From contig JAHZIE010000080.1 in NCBI GenBank assembly GCA_019419895.1, positions 1 through 10,227 on the forward strand: DNA of 10,227 nt, in the 5' to 3' direction. Numbering within the stretch: position 1 is the stretch's first letter; the number at the start of each line of letters is the position of its first letter. Source of the stretch: Clostridiales bacterium (lineage in GTDB: Bacteria > Bacillota > Clostridia > Oscillospirales > Acutalibacteraceae). The notes beneath the pieces are model-generated. The model made no database searches. It saw only the letters and a program-made list of their open reading frames with translations, and was not told where the DNA came from. The translations under genes and the position numbers were made by a program. This document shows, piece after piece, positions 1 through 7,145 of the stretch.

Positions 1-870
1 ACGGAATATATGTCCGGTCATGGCATGCTTCCTCTTTCGGGGCAGGAGCAGCTTTCCCTTTGGGCTACAGTGCTCATGACCAGCTTTGGAACCTGGGGAC
101 TTCCCCAGATGATCCATAAATATTATGGGATCAAGGATAATAAGGAAGTCAAAAGAGGAACGATAATTTCTACCTTTTTTGCCTTTTTGGTGGCTGGCGG
201 CGGGTACTTTATCGGTTCTCTGTCCCATTTGTTTTTTGGGGAAAACCTGCCCCAGGGAGGAAAGGATTACCTCGTGCCCAATATGCTTCTTCAGGCGGAG
301 CTGCCGAATATCCTGATCGGGATTGTCCTTGTCCTGCTCATTTCGGCCTCTGTATCCACCTTGTCCAGCATTACCCTGACCGCCTGCTCCACAGTGACGA
401 TGGATCTGGTAAAGGACAGAATGAAAAAGGATATTACACCGGAACGGATGGGAATGCTGACGCGGATACTCTGTCTTGTTTTTGTCGTGGCTTCCTACTT
501 TGTCGCCAATTCAGATACCCCCATTCTGGAACTGATGTCTTATTCCTGGGGAATTATTTCGGGCGCTTTTCTGGCACCGTATGTGCTGCCTTTGTACTGT
601 AAGAAAATCAACAAGATCGGCGCTTGGTGTGGAATTGCCGGAGGATTTCTCGTTGCCTGCCTGCCCGTAATTGCCAAGCTTTTTCTTCCTCAATGGCAGG
701 CTCCCTTCGGACTGGGGGCAATGATGAACCAAGGTCCGCTGTTTGCCTGTCTTGCCATGGTAATTTCCCTGGTTTTGTGTTTTGCCGGAAGTTTCGCCGT
801 TAAGGAAAGAAAAATGGAAGAGCAGGAGGCCGCCGACTTTTTCTATCAGGGTGTTGTGGAAAAAGAATAA
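1..870 (+). CDS. Sodium:solute symporter family transporter, C-terminal part (5' end outside window)
   Basis: This open frame enters from the left edge (codons ACG GAA TAT precede the first visible ATG at position 10), so the true start lies outside the window. It ends at TAA 868-870. About 289 residues are visible of a family that usually has about 500. Roughly seven hydrophobic segments can be seen, including GTWGLPQM early on and a long helix at about residues 104-132 holding SASVSTLSS. That motif matches the family's conserved helix 8 segment, whose Ser/Thr residues help form the sodium site. The tail is short, charged and cytoplasmic-looking (KERKMEEQE). The protein should be an inner-membrane, sodium-driven importer. 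The substrate cannot be read from the sequence. Its position just upstream of the aryl-acid cluster makes an aromatic or organic acid possible, but a promoter separates them, so this is inference. Family call is secure, substrate unknown. Confidence 0.88.
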   Translation, partial: TEYMSGHGMLPLSGQEQLSLWATVLMTSFGTWGLPQMIHKYYGIKDNKEVKRGTIISTFFAFLVAGGGYFIGSLSHLFFGENLPQGGKDYLVPNMLLQAELPNILIGIVLVLLISASVSTLSSITLTACSTVTMDLVKDRMKKDITPERMGMLTRILCLVFVVASYFVANSDTPILELMSYSWGIISGAFLAPYVLPLYCKKINKIGAWCGIAGGFLVACLPVIAKLFLPQWQAPFGLGAMMNQGPLFACLAMVISLVLCFAGSFAVKERKMEEQEAADFFYQGVVEKE

Positions 871-899
871 CAGTTTCTATTGGAAAATAGAGAAAATCA

Positions 900-928
900 G
901 TGAAAAATGCTGTCGTTTATGGTATAAT
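900..928 (+). promoter_or_regulatory. Promoter for the ligase-iorAB cluster
   Basis: A perfect TATAAT at 923-928 is preceded by TGG at 920-922, an extended -10. Exactly 17 nt upstream lies GTGAAA (900-905), matching four of six bases of the -35 consensus. It sits in the gap after the symporter stop codon and reads toward the first CoA ligase. Transcription would start near 935, giving a leader of about 130 nt. Confidence 0.7.
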
Positions 929-1065
929 AGTCTCAAAATCTATGATTTTGAAAGATTGTATTAACGTAATTTCTTTAGGGATTTACCTAAGAAACCGTAT
1001 TGTTCAAAACGAGTGATGCGGTAACACTTTTTATAGACTGAAAAAATGAAATAGGAGTGTTTGTC
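929..1065 (+). other. Structured 5' leader of the first CoA ligase
   Basis: This untranslated stretch has two clear hairpins. CAAAATC (934-940) pairs perfectly with GATTTTG (944-950) around a three-base loop. The segment 970-979 pairs with 986-994 in nine base pairs with one bulged T around a GATTTA loop. A weaker AGTG/CACT pairing followed by five Ts lies at about 1013-1034. No known riboswitch consensus was recognised. The first hairpin begins at the predicted transcription start, so it might simply stabilise the 5' end of the message. Confidence 0.35.
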
Positions 1066-2373
1066 ATGTTTTTTCAAAAAGAAATTGAAACCATGAACCG
1101 GAAAGAGCTGGAAGCCTTACAGCTGGAGCGGCTGAAATATATGGTGGACTATTGTTACAATAATGTGGCCTTTTATCATAAAAAGCTTGGCGACGCCGGT
1201 GTGACGGGGGATAAGATCAAAACCCTGTCGGACATCCAGTACATACCGTTTACAACAAAAGATGATATGAGGGATAATTATCCCTTTGGGCTGATGGCCG
1301 TCCCAATGAAGCAAATCCGCCGGGTACACGCGTCCTCCGGCACCACAGGCAAGATGACGGTGGGCGTCTATACAAAACAGGATCTGGAAAATTGGTCCGA
1401 TCAGGTGGCCCGTATTGCGGTTGCCGCCGGGGTGACCGAAGAGGATATCGTTCAGATTTCTTTCGGGTACGGCATGTTTACTGGCGCCCTGGGGCTGCAT
1501 TACGGCCTGGAAAAGGTGGGAGCGGCAGTGGTTCCCGCGTCCAGCGGAAATACAGTCAAGCAGCTGATGATGTTCCGTGATTTTGGAGTTACCGCTTTGG
1601 TTGCTACCCCTTCCTATGCGGTTTATCTTGGAGAGGCAGTCAGGGAATCTGGCTATCCTATGAGCGATTACAAGCTCCGGCTGGGCCTTTTGGGCTCGGA
1701 AGGCTGTACAACCAGTATGAGAGCGCAGATTGAAAAAAATTTGGGAATTGTAGTTACAGATAACTATGGCATGACGGAGCTCAGCGGTCCCGGAGTTTCC
1801 GGCGACTGCCCTGTCCGCGGCGGCATGCATTTCGCTGAGGATCATTACCTGCCTGAAATTATTGACCGCGAAACCCTGGAGCCGAAGGCAAAGGGAGAAG
1901 TTGGAGAACTGGTGGTCACCACCCTCACAAGGCAGGGGATGCCTGTGCTGCGCTACCGTACCAAGGATATCACCCGGTTGAATTATGAGCCATGCCCCTG
2001 TGGAAGAACCCATGTCCGTATGGATAAGGTCATGGGACGTACAGATGATATGCTGATAATCAAGGGAGTGAATGTTTTTCCCTCTCAGGTGGAAAGTGTA
2101 TTGATTGGAATGGAAAATATCGGCCCCCATTATCAGTTGGTGGTTCGCCGGGGTTCAAATTTCCTGGATACCCTGGAAGTCAAGGTAGAGCTGACCAACG
2201 GCGATTTGCTGGAGAGGTACCGTGAATTGGAGCAGCTCCAGAAATCTATCCACGATCGACTCAAGAGTGTCCTTGGATTGGAGACAAAGGTGACTTTGGT
2301 AGAACCTAAGACCTTGGAACGTTTCCAGGGAAAGGCAAAACGTGTTTTAGATTTGCGAAATATAGAAGAATAG
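1066..2373 (+). CDS. paaK: Phenylacetate-CoA ligase family protein (first copy)
   Basis: AMP-forming aryl-acid CoA ligase of the PaaK branch of the acyl-adenylate superfamily. It activates an arylacetate (phenylacetate, indoleacetate or similar) with ATP, then forms the CoA thioester in the cytoplasm. Length is 435 residues, normal for the family. The ATP-binding loop SSGTTGK is at 90-96, the second adenylate motif NYGMTEL at 233-239, and the RYRTKD motif at 297-302. A CxCGR cluster (C310, C312) follows, then the hinge region GRTDDMLIIKGVNVFP at 324-339 and the C-terminal catalytic-lysine segment GKAKR at 422-426. The start chosen is ATG 1066 because AGGAG (1053-1057) lies 8 nt upstream; a GTG at 1057 overlaps that site and is unlikely. 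It is odd in having GSEGCT (210-215) where PaaK proteins usually carry GAEPW, so its acid substrate may differ from that of the second copy. Confidence 0.9.
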   Translation: MFFQKEIETMNRKELEALQLERLKYMVDYCYNNVAFYHKKLGDAGVTGDKIKTLSDIQYIPFTTKDDMRDNYPFGLMAVPMKQIRRVHASSGTTGKMTVGVYTKQDLENWSDQVARIAVAAGVTEEDIVQISFGYGMFTGALGLHYGLEKVGAAVVPASSGNTVKQLMMFRDFGVTALVATPSYAVYLGEAVRESGYPMSDYKLRLGLLGSEGCTTSMRAQIEKNLGIVVTDNYGMTELSGPGVSGDCPVRGGMHFAEDHYLPEIIDRETLEPKAKGEVGELVVTTLTRQGMPVLRYRTKDITRLNYEPCPCGRTHVRMDKVMGRTDDMLIIKGVNVFPSQVESVLIGMENIGPHYQLVVRRGSNFLDTLEVKVELTNGDLLERYRELEQLQKSIHDRLKSVLGLETKVTLVEPKTLERFQGKAKRVLDLRNIEE

Positions 2374-2381
2374 GGTATAAT
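2353..2381 (+). promoter_or_regulatory. Candidate internal promoter ahead of iorA
   Basis: TATAAT at 2376-2381 lies just past the stop codon of the first ligase. TTGCGA at 2353-2358 is 17 nt upstream and matches four of six -35 bases. It would give iorA its own message with a leader of about 145 nt. Part of the -35 region is coding sequence, so chance cannot be excluded. Confidence 0.5.
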
Positions 2382-2531
2382 AAGCGGGTAGAAAAATAGA
2401 AAATATATTAGGGGACAAGATTTTTTGGAAATCTGCCGTGGCTGTCTGAAAAAGAGGCGATGGGACGAGAATTTTGTCCCTGACAGGAGTTTTGGCGGCG
2501 ATCGCCTGAAGGAAGGGAATGGTTCAATCAA
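2382..2531 (+). promoter_or_regulatory. Possible structured leader RNA of iorA with alternative folds
   Basis: The 158-nt gap between ligase and iorA has no gene. Positions 2412-2425 can pair with 2467-2480 in a 14-bp stem with three G-T wobbles. Each arm can instead form a local hairpin: AGATTT (2418-2423) with AAATCT (2429-2434), and GGGACGA (2462-2468) with TTGTCCC (2474-2480). The two arrangements exclude each other. A further short hairpin, GGCG/CGCC (2494-2506), lies before the ribosome binding site GGAAGGG (2511-2517), which is an unusually long 14 nt from the ATG. There is no T-run, so a control at translation rather than termination would be more likely. No known riboswitch class was recognised. 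Confidence 0.3.
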
Positions 2532-4277
2532 ATGAAAAAACTTTTGCTTGGCAATGAGGCCGTTGCCAGAGGCTTGTATGAAGCCGGCGTCAGAGTGGTT
2601 TCCAGCTATCCAGGAACACCCAGTACAGAAATTACAGAGTATGCGGCTACATATGATGAGATCTACAGCGAGTGGGCGCCAAATGAAAAGGTTGCCTGTG
2701 AAACAGCTATCGGCGCCAGCTTTGGCGGTGCGCGCTCCTTTTGCGGAATGAAGCATGTGGGGCTGAATGTGGCGGCGGATCCATTTTTTACGGTTTCCTA
2801 CATTGGGGTCAACGGCGGCATGGTTTTGGGAGTAGCTGATGATCCAGGAATGCATTCTTCTCAGAATGAGCAGGATTCCCGTCATTACGCCATTGGGGCT
2901 AAGGTTCCCATGCTGGAGCCTGCCGATTCCAGAGAGTGCCTGGAGTTTACCAAGCTGGCTTATCAGCTTTCGGAGCAGTTTGACACCCCGTTTATGCTCC
3001 GTCTGACCACAAGAATTTCTCATTCCCGCAGTTTGGTGGAGCTTGGGGAAAGAGAAGAAATGGAATTGAAGCCCTATACCAAAAATCCACAGAAAAATGT
3101 CATGCTTCCCACGTTTGCCAAGGGGCGCCATGTTTTTGTGGAGGAACGCACCCGGAAACTGGTGGAATGGGCGGAAACCGCGGCCATCAACCGTGTGGAG
3201 ATGAATGATACCAGGATCGGCGTGATTACCTCGGGCGCCTCTTACCAATATGCCCATGAGGCGCTGGGGGACAGGGCTTCCTATTTAAAGCTTGGAATGG
3301 TGAATCCTCTGCCTGTAGAACTGATCCGCGGTTTTGCCGCCAAGGTGGATACTCTCTATGTAATTGAAGAGCTGGATGATGTCATTGAAACCCACTGTGT
3401 TAAAATCGGTGTGCCGGTGATTGGAAAATCCCTCTTCCCACGGTGTGGGGAATTTTCTCAGAACCTTGTCCGCAGGCTGATTTTAAAGGAAGAACCTGAA
3501 AGCATAGCGCTGGATATCCAGGCTCCGGTTCGTCCTCCGGTGATGTGCTGCGGATGTCCCCACAGGGGCCTCTTTTATACCTTAAAAAAGCTGAAGGTCT
3601 ATGTCAGCGGTGACATCGGATGCTATACCCTGGGAGCCAGCGCGCCTTTGTCCGCGATGGATACCTGTGTGTGCATGGGTGCTTCCGTCTCTGCCCTTCA
3701 TGGATATAATAAAGCGCGCGGGGAGGAAAGCGAGCATAAATCGGTTGCGGTGATCGGAGATTCCACTTTTATTCATTCTGGTGTGACAGGATTGATCAAC
3801 ATTGCGTATAATAACAGCAATTCTGTCGTAATTGTATTGGATAACTCCATCACCGGCATGACAGGACATCAGCAAAATCCCACTACCGGCAAAAATATCA
3901 AGGGAGACCCCGCCACGGCGGTCAATTTGGAAAAGCTGGCGGAGGCGATTGGAATCCGCCGTATTCGAGTGGTTGATCCCTATGATTTGGCGCAGACGGA
4001 AACGGTACTCAAGGAAGAGCTGGCTGCCGACGAGGCATCTCTGGTGATTTCACGCAGGCCGTGCGCTTTGCTGAAATATGTAAAGCACAACGCGCCTTAT
4101 CAGGTGGATAACAGCAAGTGTATCGGCTGCAAAGCCTGCCTGAATATCGGATGTCCGGCTATCAGCATAAAAAATAAGAAATCTGTCATCGATCATACCC
4201 AATGCGTTGGCTGCGGTGTGTGTGAAAGCCTCTGCAAGTTTGGTGCGATTGTCAGCGGTGAGGAGGCAGGAAAATGA
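2532..4277 (+). CDS. iorA: Indolepyruvate ferredoxin oxidoreductase, alpha subunit
   Basis: Large, thiamine-diphosphate-binding subunit of the oxygen-sensitive enzyme that converts arylpyruvates (from Trp, Phe, Tyr), CoA and oxidised ferredoxin to arylacetyl-CoA, CO2 and reduced ferredoxin, or the reverse. At 581 residues it has the full family layout. The N-terminal pyrimidine-binding domain carries YPGTPSTE (26-33) and the conserved glutamate E57 in NEKVACE. A middle domain follows, then the cofactor domain with GDSTFIHSG (409-417), DN (437-438) and MTGHQQNP (443-450). The C-terminus is a two-cluster ferredoxin domain with C530, C533, C536, C541 and C558, C561, C564, C568. All eight cluster ligands are present, so the protein looks functional. 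The only in-frame start is ATG 2532, since TGA occurs upstream at 2481 with no alternative start between. Its stop overlaps the iorB start by 4 nt, which fits translational coupling of the two subunits. Confidence 0.95.
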   Translation: MKKLLLGNEAVARGLYEAGVRVVSSYPGTPSTEITEYAATYDEIYSEWAPNEKVACETAIGASFGGARSFCGMKHVGLNVAADPFFTVSYIGVNGGMVLGVADDPGMHSSQNEQDSRHYAIGAKVPMLEPADSRECLEFTKLAYQLSEQFDTPFMLRLTTRISHSRSLVELGEREEMELKPYTKNPQKNVMLPTFAKGRHVFVEERTRKLVEWAETAAINRVEMNDTRIGVITSGASYQYAHEALGDRASYLKLGMVNPLPVELIRGFAAKVDTLYVIEELDDVIETHCVKIGVPVIGKSLFPRCGEFSQNLVRRLILKEEPESIALDIQAPVRPPVMCCGCPHRGLFYTLKKLKVYVSGDIGCYTLGASAPLSAMDTCVCMGASVSALHGYNKARGEESEHKSVAVIGDSTFIHSGVTGLINIAYNNSNSVVIVLDNSITGMTGHQQNPTTGKNIKGDPATAVNLEKLAEAIGIRRIRVVDPYDLAQTETVLKEELAADEASLVISRRPCALLKYVKHNAPYQVDNSKCIGCKACLNIGCPAISIKNKKSVIDHTQCVGCGVCESLCKFGAIVSGEEAGK

Positions 4278-4852
4278 GTCGTGGAGTAAAAAGTGTGTTA
4301 ATTGTCGGCGTCGGCGGTCAGGGAACCCTTTTGGCGAGCCGTCTGTTGGGAAATGCCGTCATCAGCAGGGGATATGACGTCAAGGTTTCAGAGGTTCATG
4401 GCATGAGCCAGCGGGGCGGTTCGGTCGTAACCTATGTGAGATATGGCGAGAAGGTGGATTCCCCCATTTTGGAGCAGGGGGAGGCCGATCTGATTATTTC
4501 CTTTGAAAAACTGGAAGCTGTCCGTTATCTTCCTTTTTTGAAAAAGGGCGGCACTATTATTGTCAACACGCAGGAGATCGATCCCATGCCGGTAATTACA
4601 GGCGCCGCCTCCTATCCCCAGGATATTATTCTTAAGTTAAGAGAGGCCGGCGTTCATGTGGCGGATGTTGACGCTTTAACTTTGGCGGAACAGGCCGGTT
4701 CCTCCAAAGCGGTGAATGTGGTGCTGATGGGTGTTGTGGCTCAGCATATGGAAATAGAAAAGGATGTATGGCTGGAGACGATTAGGAATACAGTGCCGCC
4801 CAAATTCGTTGATTTGAATTTAAAGGCGTTTGAATTGGGATATCAGGCCTGA
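4274..4852 (+). CDS. iorB: Indolepyruvate ferredoxin oxidoreductase, beta subunit
   Basis: Small subunit of the same enzyme (the gamma-type domain of the 2-oxoacid oxidoreductase superfamily), 192 residues, typical length. It has GVGGQG at 12-17, a glycine-rich loop conserved in this domain, and EVHGMSQRGGSV at 40-51, another family hallmark. It should form the alpha-beta heterodimer pair with IorA in the cytoplasm and take part in CoA binding and electron transfer. It starts at ATG 4274, inside the iorA stop region (ATGA overlap), with GAGGAGG just upstream providing a strong ribosome binding site within iorA. No defects seen. Confidence 0.95.
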   Translation: MSRGVKSVLIVGVGGQGTLLASRLLGNAVISRGYDVKVSEVHGMSQRGGSVVTYVRYGEKVDSPILEQGEADLIISFEKLEAVRYLPFLKKGGTIIVNTQEIDPMPVITGAASYPQDIILKLREAGVHVADVDALTLAEQAGSSKAVNVVLMGVVAQHMEIEKDVWLETIRNTVPPKFVDLNLKAFELGYQA

Positions 4853-4882
4853 AGAAATTAGAGCAAAAGGGAGAGAGGATCC

Positions 4883-6187
4883 GTGCCGCAGAGTTATTTT
4901 GAACCCGAAATTGAATGTGCTTCCCGAGAGAAGCTGCATGAGCTTCAAAGCCGGCGATTGGTAAAAATGGTTGAAAATTGTTACCGGAATGTGCCCTTTT
5001 ATAAAAGGAAATTTGACGAGATGGGGCTTGAACCGGGGGATATTCGTTCCATTGACGACTTGCCGAAACTGCCCTTTACCTATAAGCAGGATTTGCGGGA
5101 TAATTATCCTTTTGGCTTATTTGCCCGCCCCAAAGAGGATTTGGTTCGTATTCATGCATCCTCAGGCACGACGGGAAAGCAGACTGTTGTAGGCTACACG
5201 CAGAACGATATCGACGGGTGGGCCAGGGCGGCGGCCCGCTGTATTGTTGCGGCGGGCGGAAATAAAAATGATTTGGTGCATGTTTCTTATGGATATGGAC
5301 TTTTTACCGGCGGGCTTGGGCTCCATTACGGCGCGGAAAAGCTTGGCGCGGTGGCACTGCCGGTTTCGTCCGGAAATACTGCCCGTCAGATTCAGCTTTT
5401 TCAGGATTTTGGTTCTGATATCTTGTGCTGCACCCCGTCCTATGCCATGTATATCGGTGAAACAATGAAGGAGATGGGGATCTCTCCCGATTCCATCCCT
5501 CTGCGGATTGGCATTTTCGGGGCGGAAGCATGGTCTGAAAATATGCGCCGCCAAATTGAGGCAGCCCTTGGCATCAAAGCTTATGATATTTACGGCCTTT
5601 CTGAAATCGCTGGTCCCGGAGTGGCGGGTGAATGCTGCGAACAGACCGGCATGCACGTCAACGAAGATCTGTACTATCCGGAGATTATCGATCCCGCCAC
5701 GGGTGAGGTGCTTCCTTACGGCACCTATGGCGAGCTGGTGTTTACCTGCATAGGAAAGGAGGCGCTTCCCCTGGTCCGTTATCGTACGAGGGATATTTCC
5801 ATGCTGACGCTGGAAACATGTTCCTGCGGACGTACCCTGGTCAAGATGTCAAAACCAAAGGGAAGAAGCGACGATATGCTGATTATCCGCGGAGTCAATG
5901 TCTTTCCCTCTCAGGTAGAGCATGTCCTGCTTTCCCTGGGGATGGAACCGAATTATCAGATTGTGGTGGATCGTATTAATAATTTGGACCGCATGGAGGT
6001 TCAGGTGGAGATGTCGGACGAGATGTTCTCTGATACGGTAAAGGATTTGGAATCGGTGGAACGCCATATTGCCGACGCGATGCATTCGACTTTGAATATC
6101 CAGGCAAAGGTTCGCCTGCTGGAGCCGAAAAGTATCCCGCGTTCTGAGGGCAAGGCCAAGCGCGTGATCGATAATAGAAAAATCTAG
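4883..6187 (+). CDS. paaK: Phenylacetate-CoA ligase family protein (second copy)
   Basis: Second AMP-forming arylacetate-CoA ligase, 434 residues, clearly homologous to but not a recent duplicate of the first copy. It carries SSGTTGK at 93-99, GAEAWSENMR at 213-222 (close to the family's GAEPW form), IYGLSEIAGPG at 236-246, RYRTRD at 299-304, a CxCGR cluster (C313, C315), GRSDDMLIIRGVNVFP at 327-342 and GKAKR at 423-427. It starts at GTG 4883, with GGGAGAGAGG (4869-4878) ending 4 nt upstream; no better ATG is nearby. It begins 30 nt after iorB and ends 29 nt before the ACT gene, so it is almost certainly cotranscribed. It makes arylacetyl-CoA, the CoA-side substrate or product of IorAB. Which aryl acid it prefers cannot be read from the sequence. 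Confidence 0.92.
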   Translation: MPQSYFEPEIECASREKLHELQSRRLVKMVENCYRNVPFYKRKFDEMGLEPGDIRSIDDLPKLPFTYKQDLRDNYPFGLFARPKEDLVRIHASSGTTGKQTVVGYTQNDIDGWARAAARCIVAAGGNKNDLVHVSYGYGLFTGGLGLHYGAEKLGAVALPVSSGNTARQIQLFQDFGSDILCCTPSYAMYIGETMKEMGISPDSIPLRIGIFGAEAWSENMRRQIEAALGIKAYDIYGLSEIAGPGVAGECCEQTGMHVNEDLYYPEIIDPATGEVLPYGTYGELVFTCIGKEALPLVRYRTRDISMLTLETCSCGRTLVKMSKPKGRSDDMLIIRGVNVFPSQVEHVLLSLGMEPNYQIVVDRINNLDRMEVQVEMSDEMFSDTVKDLESVERHIADAMHSTLNIQAKVRLLEPKSIPRSEGKAKRVIDNRKI

Positions 6188-6216
6188 CTTTAATCATTAA
6201 AAGGGAGGCGTTTTGA

Positions 6217-6648
6217 ATGCAAATTAAGCAACTTTCCATCTTTGTCGAGAACAAAACCGGTCGTCTGGCTGAAATTACCAGGGCGATTGCAGACGCGGGA
6301 GTGGATATCCGTGCCATTTCAATTGCGGATACCAGCGATTTTGGAATTTTACGGTTAATTGTTGATAATCCTGGCAAAGCGGTGGAGGCTTTAAAAAAGG
6401 TAAATATGACGGTTTCCCTCACAACAGTCATAGCAATCAGCATCCTGGATAAGCCTGGAGAATTTGCGAACGCTATGGATGTTCTGGCTAAGGCGGGCGT
6501 GTGCATTGAGTATATGTACGCCTTCATCAGCCGCGACAATGGTAAAGCGATTGTCATTCTTCGTGTAAATAACAATGAGAAGGCAATTGAAGCTCTTCAG
6601 ACGTCGGGAATCGACCTGCTGGGACCAGAAGAAATTCATGGAATGTAA
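6217..6648 (+). CDS. Tandem ACT-domain protein, probable aromatic amino-acid sensor
   Basis: Small cytoplasmic protein of 143 residues made of two ACT domains, at about 1-70 and 72-143. The first opens with IKQLSIFVENKTGRLAEITRAI and the second with VIAISILDKPGEFANAMDVL. Both show the beta-strand, G-R/E-hydrophobic helix start and the hydrophobic pattern of the fold. ACT pairs commonly bind amino acids at their interface. No catalytic or DNA-binding domain is attached, so it is a stand-alone regulator. Such proteins are commonly encoded beside paaK and ior genes, which suggests it senses Phe, Trp or Tyr or related acids and modulates a neighbour enzyme; that role is inference. AGGGAGG (6202-6208) lies 8 nt before ATG 6217. 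It is the last gene before the terminator. Confidence 0.88.
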   Translation: MQIKQLSIFVENKTGRLAEITRAIADAGVDIRAISIADTSDFGILRLIVDNPGKAVEALKKVNMTVSLTTVIAISILDKPGEFANAMDVLAKAGVCIEYMYAFISRDNGKAIVILRVNNNEKAIEALQTSGIDLLGPEEIHGM

Positions 6649-6688
6649 TTCAAAGAAAAAGATGTAAATGCTCCTATAAACTCCCATC

Positions 6689-6731
6689 ATAACAAAAAGA
6701 GACCGGAAGATTTTCGGTCTCTTTTTGTTAT
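6689..6731. terminator. Strong, probably bidirectional intrinsic terminator
   Basis: An uninterrupted stem of about 20 bp: 6689-6708 pairs with 6712-6731 around a three-base loop, with a single G-T wobble. The GC core GAGACCG/CGGTCTC is flanked by A5 on one side and T5 on the other, so it can work on both strands. It closes the ligase-iorAB-ACT transcription unit and would also stop transcripts arriving on the - strand from the kinase and GDPD side. Confidence 0.93.
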
Positions 6732-6785
6732 AATCCGCTGAAAAGGAACAGTTTTTGAAGATGACGGTGGAAAAAATAAAAAAGC

Positions 6786-7145
6786 GAAAGAAAACATATG
6801 CCTTATCTCAATATCAAAATTAAGGACTTCGGAGCGAACAAAGAGGAGAATATTGACTGTTTTTACCGCACGTTGAAAGAATAAGGGTGCTTTGAGAGGA
6901 CAGTGGTCTCCTGTTTTGATATAGATCTATTGGACGCTTTGAAGAAGTAGCACCCGGATGTAAAAATAGGATTTTTATATGCGGAAAAGGAACAGGTATT
7001 AGAGGATGCAAAGGAGCATTGTTGTACAGCAATCCACCCTTATCTCCAGCGGTTAGCAAAAGAAACGGTAGAAACAGCTGTTTCTCAGGGACTGGAAGTG
7101 AATATATGGACGGCTGACAGTGAAGAGGATATCCAGAAATGTATA
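6786..7145 (+). pseudogene. GDPD C-terminal half, inverted remnant with two in-frame stops
   Basis: In one frame through 6798 the region reads as the C-terminal half of a glycerophosphodiester phosphodiesterase. LNIKIKDF (near the start) corresponds to the family's LNIEIK metal-site strand. VVSCFDIDLLDALKK fits the SF(D)xxxL segment, HPDVKIGFLYAE fits the P-x-hydrophobic-G-LL strand, AIHPYLQRLAKETV fits the HP motif, and GLEVNIWTADSEEDIQKCI fits the V-x-x-WTVN-x-EED signature. Two stops interrupt it, TAA at 6882-6884 and TAG at 6948-6950, and no frameshift is needed between them. The homology ends at 7145, before the usual final GVDGIITN strand. No convincing start or ribosome binding site precedes it. 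With no gene for over 400 nt here, this remnant is the only content seen between the terminator and 7145. Confidence 0.75.

Noticed and set aside
871..899. AT-rich hairpin after the symporter stop (TTTCTATT/AATAGAGAAA) as a terminator
   Set aside because: The stem is weak, AT-only in its core, and not followed by a run of T.
942..1016. Possible 24-codon leader peptide in the first ligase leader
   Set aside because: There is no ribosome binding site before its ATG, the ATG lies inside a hairpin, and the translation shows no regulatory codon run.
1117..2130. Long minus-strand open frame (337 codons) opposite the first CoA ligase
   Set aside because: It lies entirely antisense to a gene with clear family motifs, shows no recognisable domain, and similar antisense frames occur opposite the second ligase. 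It is a by-product of codon bias.
2519..2557. Twelve-codon leader ORF overlapping the iorA start, containing Phe and Trp codons
   Set aside because: The ribosome binding sequence ends only about one base before its ATG, which is too close, and a single Phe and Trp do not form an attenuator-type control run.
2133..3257. Long minus-strand open frame (374 codons) opposite the ligase end and iorA
   Set aside because: It is antisense to motif-rich coding sequence and crosses the leader region, with a low-complexity, basic translation and no family resemblance.
6729..6734. TATAAT just after the terminator as a promoter for the + strand GDPD remnant
   Set aside because: The first bases belong to the terminator stem, no -35 fits upstream, and the downstream reading frame is a broken remnant.
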